Of a stretch of DNA of 64,000 nucleotides, positions 13,315 through 28,004 are shown in pieces. The DNA is from Siniperca chuatsi (lineage: Eukaryota; Chordata; Actinopteri; Centrarchiformes; Sinipercidae). The notes below the pieces were generated by a model that made no database searches, was not told where the DNA came from, and worked only from the letters and a program-made list of their open reading frames with translations. The number at the start of each line of letters is the position of its first letter. Position 1 is the stretch's first letter. The translations under genes were made by a program, and so were the position numbers. The DNA lies in NCBI RefSeq assembly GCF_020085105.1, contig NC_058063.1:12491651-12555650 (forward strand), written 5' to 3'.

Positions 13315-13347
13315 GTTGCCAGGGCAACTTGATGTCACTGTGACATC
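13315..13347 (+). promoter_or_regulatory. msantd1: msantd1 upstream X-box plus CRE-like palindrome
   Basis: GTTGCCAGGGCAAC (13315-13328) is a consensus RFX X-box. Two bases later comes a perfect inverted repeat, GATGTCAC-T-GTGACATC (13331-13347), whose arms resemble CREB/ATF half-sites. Adjacent X-box and CRE-like elements are a known arrangement in RFX-regulated promoters. The pair is about 245 bp upstream of the msantd1 ATG. Function is inferred. Confidence 0.5.
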
Positions 13348-13424
13348 ACGCACCACTAAAAGCTTTTAACCGGATTCTTCTCCTGCCTTAGGCCCCATTT
13401 TGAGTCCTCTTTCAGCTAGGCTAG

Positions 13425-16138
<2,714 letters not shown>

Positions 16139-16453
16139 AGTGTGAGGGTTATGATTGTCTGGGAGAGATCATGGTCTTGCCTCACCTCTAGCCTTGTTGA
16201 AGCAAAAATGTAAAAGTATATTTATTATGGATTTCAGTTTAACATTGAACATTTTAAGGTTTATCGTCTCGCATAGGTCAAAGTATAGCTTTTATCAGTG
16301 CAGAGATGCTATAGAGAGGTGCCAGAAATATGCTGTCACCATTTCTGAAGGTGTCCTCAGCATTTACCTACAGTAAATCAGGTTCCAATCTGAGTTGTCA
16401 TTGTCAGGATAGCTGTATCAGATCTTCTTTCTTGATAATTTGCCAAGTACCCT

Positions 16454-16459
16454 AATAAA
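16454..16459 (+). terminator. msantd1: msantd1 polyadenylation signal
   Basis: A canonical AATAAA occurs about 315 nt after the msantd1 stop codon, followed by GT-rich sequence. It is the nearest consensus signal and gives a normal-length 3' untranslated region. Confidence 0.6.
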
Positions 16460-16954
16460 AGCACTGTGGGAACAACAGCCTTGCAAAACCAGACTTATCT
16501 TGTGACATCATTTTTTCGCTGTGCCAGGATAATTATAAGTTGGGATGGTTTGATGTCAAAACAGGGCAATTTTTAGCATTATGAACCAGGAATTGAAGCA
16601 ATGATCCCTGATGTTATTGAAGTAATAGGAAAGGAGCTGTCAGCAGATGGCATCATGACCAACACAAACTGCAGCAGGATGAGACAGAATTGAATTTTAC
16701 AATGTTATACTGATGTGGCTGCATAGAAAACAAACTGGAAAAGATGCCGTCTCTGACGGTGGCCACACTGAGTTTCTAAGAATGAAGGGAACATTTCCTA
16801 CTTTCAACTGATAGAACTTTTCAAGGTAAAGCTTAATTAAATATAATAAATAAAAATCAGACAAATATTGAGTCCACTTCCTCATTCTTCTATTCATGTC
16901 GAGCAACTTAAAATTGTGCATCACTGTGACCACACAGACTGGCATTTATGTCTA

Positions 16955-17230
16955 GTCAAGTCAGTTTTATTTATATAGACCAATATGACAAATCACAATT
17001 TGCCCCAAGGGGCTTTACAATCTGTACACTATACAACACCCTTGTGTGAAGAGGATAGATCAGGACAAATGAGCAGCTACAGGTGTCGCCCACTAAGTAG
17101 GATCTGAGTCACACTACCTCCTCTTCACCATAGAGACCTGGGAAGAGGGCAGGCCACACAAACACAGAAGAGGACAACACCATTCACACAGACAGGAGAA
17201 ACAAACAAACACACAGAGGGAGAGAGAGCC
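16955..17230 (+). repeat. Interspersed teleost repeat (TTTATTTATATAG type)
   Basis: The sequence starts CAAGTCAGTTTTATTTATATAGACC and continues through CCCCAAGGGGCTTTACAATCTGTAC. I recall this combination as an abundant dispersed repeat in spiny-rayed fish genomes. No open frame is preserved. Its class cannot be settled by eye. Confidence 0.5.
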
Positions 17231-18301
17231 ATGATAACATGCACACTAACACAGCTTGGCAGCTTTTAGTGCACAGAAACAAACAGCAGAGGGTTCTGCA
17301 TTCTGCCTGCCCATTAATTGGGCTGAGTAAGGACAAACAAATTACATATACAGTGTTTAATCTTGGCTGTCATTGTGCTTTTAGGATTAGATACAAATGC
17401 AAACCTCAAGTCAGAAACAGAAAAACACATTTTCTTTCCAGAGATTTCAATACTTTAACATGTAAAGATGTCATGTTCTTATTTGCATTTCTGCAGAACA
17501 AAACAACAATCATCTCTTGTCTTTCATTGTTACTGCAGGGTAATTGCAGGGTAATTATTGAAATGCAAAATACACAGAAGGTAAGGGCTGATAGAGCCTA
17601 GGTCTTTGCCTTTCAGCCTATTTTAAGAGGATTTGGAGAAACTGGGGATTAAGTTGGTTCCATCACACACTACACAAACGTCACTGCTTCATGAAAATGA
17701 AAATGCAACGCTGTTTGCTCGAGATGTAAACCAAATATCGCTACCTGTTATGTTGATGTTACCATGAATTATTTAAAAATAAACAAATCGCGGCAAATAG
17801 CATTGGGATTTATCAGTATTATTGTATTGTTATAGTATTATATTATTATTCATTCTTTTCTGCACATGTGAAGGTTGCGCCTGTGTAGTAAAGCCATGTG
17901 ACAATGTGTGCAACCGTTGCAGCCCTTTGACCAGAGAGGTATTGTTTACAGACCATCTGCAGTAGTAAAGTGCTGCTGCTCCAGAGGAGAGAGGGTCGAC
18001 CCACATGCAAAGTGATTGAGGGATACAGCAGTAATAGCTAAATCAAACCGGTAAGACTTATAATGTAGCCTATATCTTTTTAAAATTATATTGAGAAGTT
18101 CTCATCATTGAATGTGTTGTGCGTTTTAAAAATCTAACGTGCTCCTTCGTGACATGTTTCCGGAATTATTACAGAGCTTTCAGTGTTGTTTCATTCCCAG
18201 TGGGCCTACTTGTATATTTAAGTGGCGTTGTTTATTTAAAAAACAACTCTAGCTTTAAATTTTGATTTACTTAAGCGCAAAATACAGCCTGTCAATATCA
18301 G

Positions 18302-18609
18302 CCAATAGCGTCACTCCAATAGTTTGAATATTGAACGTGACAGGCGTGGTGATTGGCCAGAAGGAGGTGTCACATGTTCCTGAGACGTTACGCTGTCATG
18401 GTTACAGTGAAAGACGCTTTGTGATCACCGCGTTGAGTGAATGGTGAATGGAGGGTGGTGCTCTCGCTCACTACTGAATCACGACAGGGAAATATTGTTT
18501 TGAATAATTAAAATGGACGTGTAATGTGAAAAATGTAAACGTTCGGACTTTTAACAGCGCGAATGTAAATCCGTGGGAGTTTTTGTGGAACTTTTCACCC
18601 CTGGAAAAG
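18302..18609 (+). promoter_or_regulatory. rgs12: rgs12 main promoter and non-coding first exon
   Basis: Three CCAAT boxes lie within 55 bp: 18302-18306, 18316-18320 and inverted at 18352-18356. A CpG-richer stretch without a TATA box follows, typical of a broad NF-Y-driven promoter. A plausible non-coding first exon ends with AAAAG|GTAATT at 18609/18610; it would splice to the acceptor at 19651-19654 (exon from 19655). The leader holds two very short upstream frames, ATGGACGTGTAA near 18513 and a five-codon frame starting at 19656. Exact transcript ends cannot be seen. Another donor-like site at about 18050 could mark an alternative leader exon. Confidence 0.5.
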
Positions 18610-19194
18610 GTAATTTAAAAAGTTAGTCCCCAAACAGTCTCAATGTGGTGATAGTTGTGTGCTTACGTGCGAGCGTAACATCGGTTTAACTGTTTTATAG
18701 CTGATAAAAAATAAAGAAGCCACTAGGCTTCGTCAGGTGTTTCCGGTGCTGAAAATATTTAACTTGTGTGGTGAGTAGAGTATTGGAACATTTAAAAACA
18801 GTGGCTGACCGAAACCAAAGAGTCTGGTTATCGTAAATGTTGTTGGTGAGCAGAGAGCCAGCTGGCACTCTGTTTTGGGGGAGTGGGGGGAGGGGAGTCA
18901 TTTGCAAGCTGTGTTGGGACATAAAAGCTGTAGCTTATGTGTCTTATCTCTGACAGATAATTGCTCAAATAAGATTGATAGAATTGCTTTACTTGGATTA
19001 TAAATTACTTTAGTAAGAGTAAAAAAGAGCTAGAGAAACGCCCTGCCCCTTATTTTTGTTTGTTTTAAAGTGTGTGTATTGTAAAGTATTTTGCAATTCT
19101 GTTTTTAACAAATGGTCTCAACAAAAAGTCTGTATTATATAAGTATAAAATAATAACTTAATATAATTAATTTACTGGGTATTGTGGAGTTGAA

Positions 19195-19475
19195 ACTATT
19201 AATCGATTAGCTGATCATCAGGAAATTATCCAACAACAATTCTGATGATTGATTAATTGTTTAAGTTTTAAGTTTTTGAGCAAACAATTTGCCAGTTACA
19301 GCCTCTCGAAAGTGAAGATTTCCTGCTTTAGTTTGTCTCAAATGGCTGTAAACTAAATATCTTTGTTGTTTGGGCTTTGGGAAACTGTAATCTGCGTTTT
19401 TCACTATTTTGGCAAGACCAAACAATTATTCAATTCATTGACAAGGACTTCAGCAGTGTGTTAGTTGCAGCTGTA
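19195..19475 (-). mobile_element. Teleost MITE with ATTAATCGATTA-type ends
   Basis: The left end has AACTATTAATCGATTAGCTGAT and the right end CAACAATTATTCAATTCATTG…TTAGTTGCAGCT, read against a common fish MITE whose termini are GCTGCAAC and ATTAATCGATTA. Related copies occur at 36299-36610 and within 52083-52310. It sits in the first rgs12 intron. Confidence 0.5.
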
Positions 19476-19729
19476 GTATAGTGCTTCAAATCACCATTTC
19501 ACCTCAACATGTCTCCTTTGAAAGCTGATGAGCAACTGAATTATTGTGCAATCCTGTGTTAATTCTTCCGTTCTTATGTTTCGTATAACTTGATGTATTG
19601 CAAACAAACTTCAATTTTGTTTCTTTCCTTTTTGCCCACTTTGTGTAACTGCAGAATGACAACAACACAGTAGTGTTGGCAAGTGTTTCAGTTCCCACAC
19701 ACTGGATCTCATAGCACCCTACAGCAAAG

Positions 19730-22700
19730 ATGAGGATACAGGGACAGCCTGAGGGCGCAAGGAGACGTTTGGATTTAAATACAGTCGGTGAGCTCAGGGG
19801 TGTGGAGGTCATCCGTGGTCGGGTAGGATATGGCTTTACTATTTCGGGACAGAGGCCGTGTCTGTTGAGTGGCATCCTGGAGGGAAGTCCTGCTGACTTG
19901 GTGGGACTCAAGCAGGGGGATCACATCATGGCCATCAATGGAACTGATGTGTCCACTGCTTTGCATGAGACTGTGGTGCAGTTGATTGGCAGCTGCAAAG
20001 GACCCTTGCAGTTGGTGGTGCATGCTCCCAGCCGAATCATGGGGAACCCCATTCTTAATGATGCAAAATTTGGGATTGGCCAGAAAAATAGTATTTTCCA
20101 AAAGGCAGGTGTTCTCCGCACTATCTCGGATGATTCAAGCAATTCCTCCTTTAACTCAAGTCATGCTATCATCGCCAAACAGAGGCCGGTGTCAGAGCCG
20201 GATATGTCTAGGTTGTCACAACACTGGAACTCTTTAGCTGAGCAGCCAAAGGAGGAAACTTCCAGAGTGGGGGACACAGACTCTGTGTTTACAGACACAG
20301 AAGAAGCTAATCCAGACTGGAGTATTTTAAACATGACCTTGGTGGTGGGCTACCTGAGCTCCACAGAGCTGATTTTAAACACTACAGAATCAGAGGAGGA
20401 CTGTTTAAAAGCGATTCGGGAACGAATACGACAATTGGGAACAGAGCAGGACACCCATACCCTGGTAATGATGAAGATCATGTTTGACTGCATCCGACTT
20501 TGTGACGACGCAGGAGCTGTTTTGGCAGCCTTTCCTGCTGAGAATCTGGTTTTAGGGGCTGTGTGTGCTGAAGACCCACGTTTTTTATGCCTGGTCACTA
20601 CAGCACATATAATCAATGGCCGTGTACCCGAGGATGGTCCTCTGCGGGCCTCCTGCCATGTTTTCTTCATCGACCCAGAGCTGGGGACCCATGAGGACCA
20701 CATAGGCATTGCTGGACGCTTTGGCTTCGACTGCACTCCAGATCCAGATGCCTTGGGCTGCTTGGAATTCCCTCAGACTCCCCCAGATGTTCTTCACTTT
20801 GTCACAGTCCTGTACAGTGACATGGGGGAGGCTGTGGAGAGGCTTCGAGTCAAACTGGACATGGAGGCTCAGCAGCAAGCCAAGGAGAATGGCAGCACTG
20901 GTAAACAAGGCAGCGCCAGCAGCAATGGGGACAGTGGAATTGGAAATGCATCCCCCCCTGAGGAGAGAGCAGGCAGGGATTTCCCTTCTGCAATCCAAAA
21001 CCACCCTGGGGCCCACCTCCCCAGCTGTCCATGGGATTATCCTCCGGCTGAAGACCTCACCCCAATAAACCTCTCCAAGAATGGCCAAAAACATAATCCA
21101 AAGAACAGTGCCAGCACACATTCCCTTTCAGAGTCACTACCTGGCCCTGATTCTCTTACTAGCTTTTATGGAGGTCCCCCACCCAGGCTGGAGTTCCAGT
21201 TTAAGCCCCCACCACCTCCTATGCCTTTGGGTAAAAAAACAAACTTCTTCGGAGATCCTCTCAGAGGTAGCCAAAGGTGGTTCTCAAAGCCAAAGTGGCC
21301 AAAAGCCCTAAGTAGTGATCCTGAGCCTCAGGTGATATCCGACAACAACTGGTCCTCCAGCGTTAGCCTTAGCACCAGCACAATTAACCTGCCTCCCCCC
21401 ATGAGCCAGATCCCCTCAGACAGGTACCGGTCAGGAGAGGTCGTGATGCTCCCTCCCAGAGAGGAATGGACCAAAAGGTTTCTTGAACAGAGAGAAAAAC
21501 AGCGGAAAGATGGTAGTATCAAAAATGTAAGTAAGATACTTTTTTTTACATTTTAAAACTGAAATCTGCAGCATTTAAAAACAGCGCATTTCTCATAGTA
21601 GTAGAGGTTCTCTCTCTCTAACCTGCTCTTGAGAAATGTTGATCAGGTTTGTCAGATCACACAGGGGATCTGTGGTCTAAATAAGTGGTTCCCAGCCCAC
21701 CTAAAACAAAGCAATGGCTACTTATTACCCCTGGTTACCAGTTGCACATGTCTCCTGGTTGTGACCAGTTCAACTAAACAGATTTTTTTGTCTGTATTTT
21801 ATTTTTAGAAGCCTGAAGAGGTTAGAAAATTATCCAATACTTCATTAGAACAAAGGCAAATATTAGAAAAGTCAGACAAAATTAACATCTTGTTGTGCAG
21901 CAGAAATATGTTTACTGTGTTTCCTGTCATGTCAGTCATCTTGCAACTCCTCAGGTTTATCTTGCAACCACATGTAGCGGTCTAAATTCTGGTCTAAATG
22001 AACATTAACTGGTCAGTCAATGATATTTTGAATATGTGAAAAATTACAGATTTCAACTTTAATGTTCTGATTATAGGTGAAAACATTTTACCCGTGGCTA
22101 TTTACCTTACCTTAAAACTTGATTTGTGTGTAGTTTTTCTAGATATTCTAGGATTTTAAATACTGATGACTCTTGCTTTTGCTCATCTAAACTGTATCCT
22201 TGCAGATAATTTCTTGGCCATGTGTTAATGAGAAATCCTTACACACAGTGACATTAAATAGTTTCATTGTAAGCACAGTCATGCTGAGACGAACATCTGT
22301 TTCTGTACTTCATTCATGTTTAACACAGCGACACAGGAAGTATTAAATGGTCACATGGAGTTGGGTTTCCAGACACTGAGGGGGTGTTAGTCGGCCTGTT
22401 TTTGGTGGCACCTAAAATGAAATACAATACTACTATTTCAACAGTCAATGGGTACTGAGTGTGAATTGAACTCAGAAAGCACCTGTTGTAAGTCAATGAT
22501 GTCATTGTCATAAATGTGCGGAGAGAAGGAAACTGATTTTTTTATGTTACTGTCCTCACTGCCCACAAGATGGCCCTGTGTATCCATGTAGTCCCGGAAA
22601 TGAGCCTCTCTCAGGAAATCAGTGATGTGTATGCAGTATCTCTGAATTAGTTTCTTTCTCTCAGCCACGGACATGACTGTAGTTAGTTGGCATGAATTCG

Positions 22701-25700
22701 AACATGTTGTAAATGGCGAAAAATCTAAATTCAAGGCATTTTAGGTTATGTCCAGTGTGTATTTAACAAAGTTCAGCTACAAAATCTTTACTTTTTGATC
22801 TTCCATTTACAGTATGTATTGGTGTTTTCAACCTTATTTAAGCACAGTATTTTGCTGTGTTTATATAAGTGGATTGTGTCTTTGTCCCCCAGCTTGCATT
22901 AGATCAGAAAGACGACAATCTTGCACAGGAAGCCAGGAAAATTACAGGGTAGAGCCCATGCCATGCAGCGGTAATTATCTGCAATTCTTGAACTCTCGTT
23001 CAAACATTAGACACAGCCTTTGCCAGTCATAAGAATAGGGATGGCTGGTTAAACACTATTTCATACAGTGTATGGTTAAATGGCATTATCTTTTCTAAAG
23101 TGATTGGCAGAAAGACATGGTGGTTCTATTGGATCTCTTATGGTAGTTTTTGACAGACTGTGAAATTAGTGCTTCTGTCTCTGTACTTTTGAAACAGGGT
23201 TGTAGTATTTCAGGTTAACTTTATGCGACCAATCTGCATGTTGTCAGATAGGACTGTGTGTCATGACCCCTGCTATATGTAAATGCACATGCTTTGGCAG
23301 AGAAATCTGTCAAATTTAGTAGAAAATCTGAGATTTCCAGAGCAACTGACTAACCTCAAAGTCACTTCTTACTTTGACAGTAGTGTTACGTTTTCATTTT
23401 CTCTCACACTCCACGAGTAACTCCTCAGACTCCAGTCAAAAACTGCACTCAAACACTTTGTCTTGGAATAATTTCATTATCACAGTCAGTCACAACACAT
23501 TTTGTGTGTTTTAAATTTTACTTTTTAAAGAAGATGAAGGCATGTGAGTGATACAGTATACTAGTATGTAAAGTATTTATGCATAGTATTTTTAAATAAT
23601 TCCTGTTTATTACAACTTCTCTTTTTTTACCTTCTAGTTTTTCAAACTTTTAGCAAGTTGCATTTTCTAGGATTTGATCAATAATGACAATAAAACTGAA
23701 TGTTGATTATACTGTGAATAGTATTGGTCTTTGTGTCTTTGGTCATCCGTCTCTCCTTTATTTTTCACAGGGCTCCAGGTTTTGGGGTATGGGTGTTGTC
23801 CGGGCCTCTAAACGCCGCTCTGCCAAACGTCTCAGCCTGGCACGATCACTGGATGACCTTGAGGTAGGCACCAAGTTTAGGACATTCGTATATTTTAATT
23901 TAATTCATTTTGCCATGGCTCCTCACAAATGTTGTTTCAAAATGGAAAATCAACAGTTGTTTTCTAGAGTTTCAATTTCACGTATTTTTCAAAGTTGATG
24001 GGAATTATAATGTTCATAAAGTGACAGTCTTCTGTATGTCCTATTCTGCTGGGCCTGTATGCAGAACATGTGTCCCTAATGTGGACATTCAGTTAAACCA
24101 TCCCCCTTTCTCATTCTGCTCCACTTTCAGCTCTTTTTTAACCTTTCATTTCCATTGCCTTGAACTCTGCGTTTGCTGCTACACTTGTGGCACGGGGTGG
24201 CTCACAAAGTGGTCTTTGTGTGGGCCAGAGCCACGGTCCTGTTTGTTTGGCCTCTCTAATGAGCACTGCTGCACGAATATCGTTCTCGTTTTCTCTTATT
24301 AATATTGCCGAGGAACTCTCTTTCTCCGATGGTCTCCAAATGCATGCATTACTCATGTGCGATGATTCATATTCACAAAAACACACGCACGCTCTACCTA
24401 CATCTCATAATTGTTCTGTATGCATATGAACAGACACAAAAACAAACCAAAAAGTGGCACACTTTGTTGCATATCCACGCATTAGTCACAGTCACACACA
24501 GACACACCCCCAGACCACACATTGTACTCAAAGAGGCACCCCACAGATCTCCTCAGGATTGTCCCAACACACAGTTATCAGTGCTGTTGTTGAAAATCTC
24601 CAGGTTCTGAGCAGGTCTGCCCCAGATGTACAACCACAGGATTAAAGATGGCTATAAAAGGCTACGACAGCTGCAGAGTTTCTGCTTGCATAGCATACCT
24701 TTTATGCCTTCTTTCATTGTTGATTTACTGTAATCACTATTCGACAGTATGCTAATGTTCTCAAAGAAAAGTACTCCAAATCCTAATGGTTCTCCCATCG
24801 TATCCTTACTGTATGTTCTGTATGGATTACTTTGTTCGGACTAATTCTGGGCATTTTGTCTTTTAAACAAGTTGTTAATCATGTGTTTTTTTTTGTTTTG
24901 TTTTCTGAGCTCCAAATCGGCTGATATGCATGTTTTTTTTGTTGGTCTGTGTTCATTATATTTAGTTGCTATGGTTATGGCTTCCCATCAGTTGCAAGTT
25001 AGGTTGCATCTGTCAAGAGTAAAATTACTTCTGAGTTTACCATCATCCCTAACAACTGATGCAGCTGTTTTTGAATGGGCATTGTTAAGAGACATTTATT
25101 CCTGCTCTCTGTTTAGTTTATAACGTAGAGAACTGAGAAGCTTCAGGCTGCTGTAATCAGTTTTCTATTTTACACTTGGAACTATTTTTCACGGAACAAA
25201 ATGACATTGGCCGGAGAGAAAGCTGCTTTCACACTTGTAGTATTGCGTTGAGTTCTCTTTTTTACACCTCGAGTTTGCTTTGTTACACAATGTTTTTTGC
25301 GCCTGTTATACCTGGACTTCACATCTCTACTCTGCTCAGGAGCTGCTGTGACACCAACAGGGAGAGACAGACTCAGACTGGTCTAATATGTTGTAAGTCT
25401 CAGTAATGTCAAACAAACCTACTGGCCTTAAACATGCAATCATCATGGGTAATATGGTTTCTGTACATTTTCAAGCTCTGACATGTTGGCTGTTGAATAA
25501 ATGGCTGATTTTAAACAGCTGAAGTTTGGTTTGGCATTTATGTATAATGGAAAATAGAATGTGGTTGTCCATATAATGACATGAATGTTTTTGTTTGATT
25601 AAACAAGACTTAATTTGGGATGCTGGAATTATTGAGTTTTGAATGTGGATTTTTCATTTAGCTGATCTGCTTCAAACTTGTCAGTGTCTCTCCCTCGAAC

Positions 25701-27190
25701 TGATTTTGAAAATCTGCATTCAGCAAGCTGGAGTAATACTTCTTGTTTCAGGAATGTCACCATGATTTCTTTGGTTACATAATATTACAATATATTCTTT
25801 TGCAAGGGAAACACCAGTTTTTATCAAAACACCAGTGGGAATCCATTTCTATTCAAACAGTTGAACATAGTCACTGCTATGCAAACGGAGGCTGTTTGTT
25901 TCGCACAGAGCCATATCGACTGCAATTGTTGAAGGAGTGAAGAGTGTTAGACGTTCAATTTCCCCATCCAAAACTTCATATATATCAGTCAGTGGCGGAT
26001 AACATAAGACAAGCAGCTTTGATAAGGATCCCTTCAATTTAGTTTTCAAAGAATTATAACCTATATATATCTCGATCTGGATATTTTACTGTTGAAAAAT
26101 AAATTTGTCAGTGGTTTCTGGTGGACACTATGTAACTATATAATGGCAACACTGTTTATAAATTGTCCCAAACATATCTTTGGCATTTCTGTACTGCGAT
26201 GTTGGCCGTCACACACTGATATATTTCTGATTAGCTAATATCTGGCGATAATATCACTCGGTCTCTACCTCCTATTAGATAACATCCAAGAAATCAGAAA
26301 ATCAGTTCTCATAGGTATTCAGACCGCATCTAATCAAGGACAGTATTTTACCCCATGCAGTTTTATATCATGGTTGGTCTATACATTCCAAGTAAAAACA
26401 CCATAGGGAATCTTTTATGGTTGTCAAAGGCAATTAGATCCTCACCTAGCACTTTCCACCTGAGCTCTTGTTTCAAGGGCTGAGCTTCACCCTGGGTTCA
26501 TGGTCAGAGATCAGATGGTGCACTTCTAACAGCCCCTGCCACAGCAAACCAAAGCCCATCCAATGGCATTACCAATTATGTCCTTATAAAGACTTATACA
26601 TATGGAAAAGTTGGTGGTTTTACTTTAGCAACAGATTTAGGGAACTATTTGTGTTTTTGTCCAGTCAGACATGAGAGAAAGTGAAGCCTGAGAACTTGTT
26701 TTCTCTCCACTTCAGAGAGAATACGGATAATAAACGATCAACCTATCAAGCCTATGAACAACTCTAAACTGTTGCCCTGAAATTACTCCTTGCCTATACA
26801 AATTCAATGATTAGCAGTGCGGGTACAAACTCGAGGGGTTGAAGTGTTTCTGCAGCGCTTCCTGACTTGTTGTGAAGGATGTTCTGAGGGACTGTTCTCA
26901 TGGCAAGTTTTGCAAAAGTACGTGATAAGCTCTAAGTCAGCGGATGCATCTGGACTCACAAGGACACCGTGAAACTATTTTGGAGTTCACCATCAGTGCT
27001 CGGGGCAGACCCCTGCGGATAACCCCTGTATGTGGCCTCGCTGCATGTTGTGGACGAGCCCAGAACAATTTGGACGCGTGTGGCTGTGTTGCTTTTTCCA
27101 TGGTCGGCGGTGTGCGTCACAGTGGCTAGCACAGGAATGAGCAAATGCTTGTTATTTTTCATCACATTACAAAGGCTCACGTAGCTTTTG

Positions 27191-27267
<77 letters not shown>

Positions 27268-27972
27268 CGTGCTTTTGATGTGTTTCGATGTGTACCTTTC
27301 TGGTTCAGTAGAGGAGAAACTGCTGTATAATTCTGTGTTTGTGCTGATTCGTTTTCCCTGCATCTTGTGAGGAAGAGTGTTTTGATGCTTGCTGACCTTT
27401 GTCAGCATGCTGTTGTCAGATCCCCTTATGTTTGGGCATGTCGAAGAATGTGCTCATTTCCACACGCAGCTTGTCGCAGCCCTACTGCAAATGCCCCCAC
27501 ATCCCACCCTCTGCACCGCTCCACCGTTATGATCTCTTGCTCATCACAGACTCCTTGTTTCTAGCTCCAAACAGATGCTTTGCGCCCGCGACGTGCAGCA
27601 GATGACAGTGTGTTCAACTTTGCAGCGGTAACACCATTAGCAGGCTGCTGTGCCCATGTTCACACCGACTCTATCTTCTTCTGAGGTGTTGCTGTATGTG
27701 TAAACATCTGTTAATGCAAGCCGTTAGTTAATGCACATTGTTTTATTCAGGCATACTCTATAGGTGCCTGCTGGCAAATTTGGGGCACCTCTTTTGCTCC
27801 ATGAGTGTGAAGTTTCTCCTATCCTTTTAGGTGTGGAGACATTAGTAGCTCTTGTTTGCACGCCTGCGGGTAATAGATCTGTGCTGTGGGCGTAGCAGAA
27901 ACCAAGAGAAGGCATGAAGACACAGAGACGGGGAGGGAGGTGAACAGAGAGGGAAAGAGGAGGAATTTACAG

Positions 27973-28004
<32 letters not shown>

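Noticed and set aside
27188..27408. Ile-Tyr repeat open frames on both strands
   Set aside because: Direct translation of the TA microsatellite.
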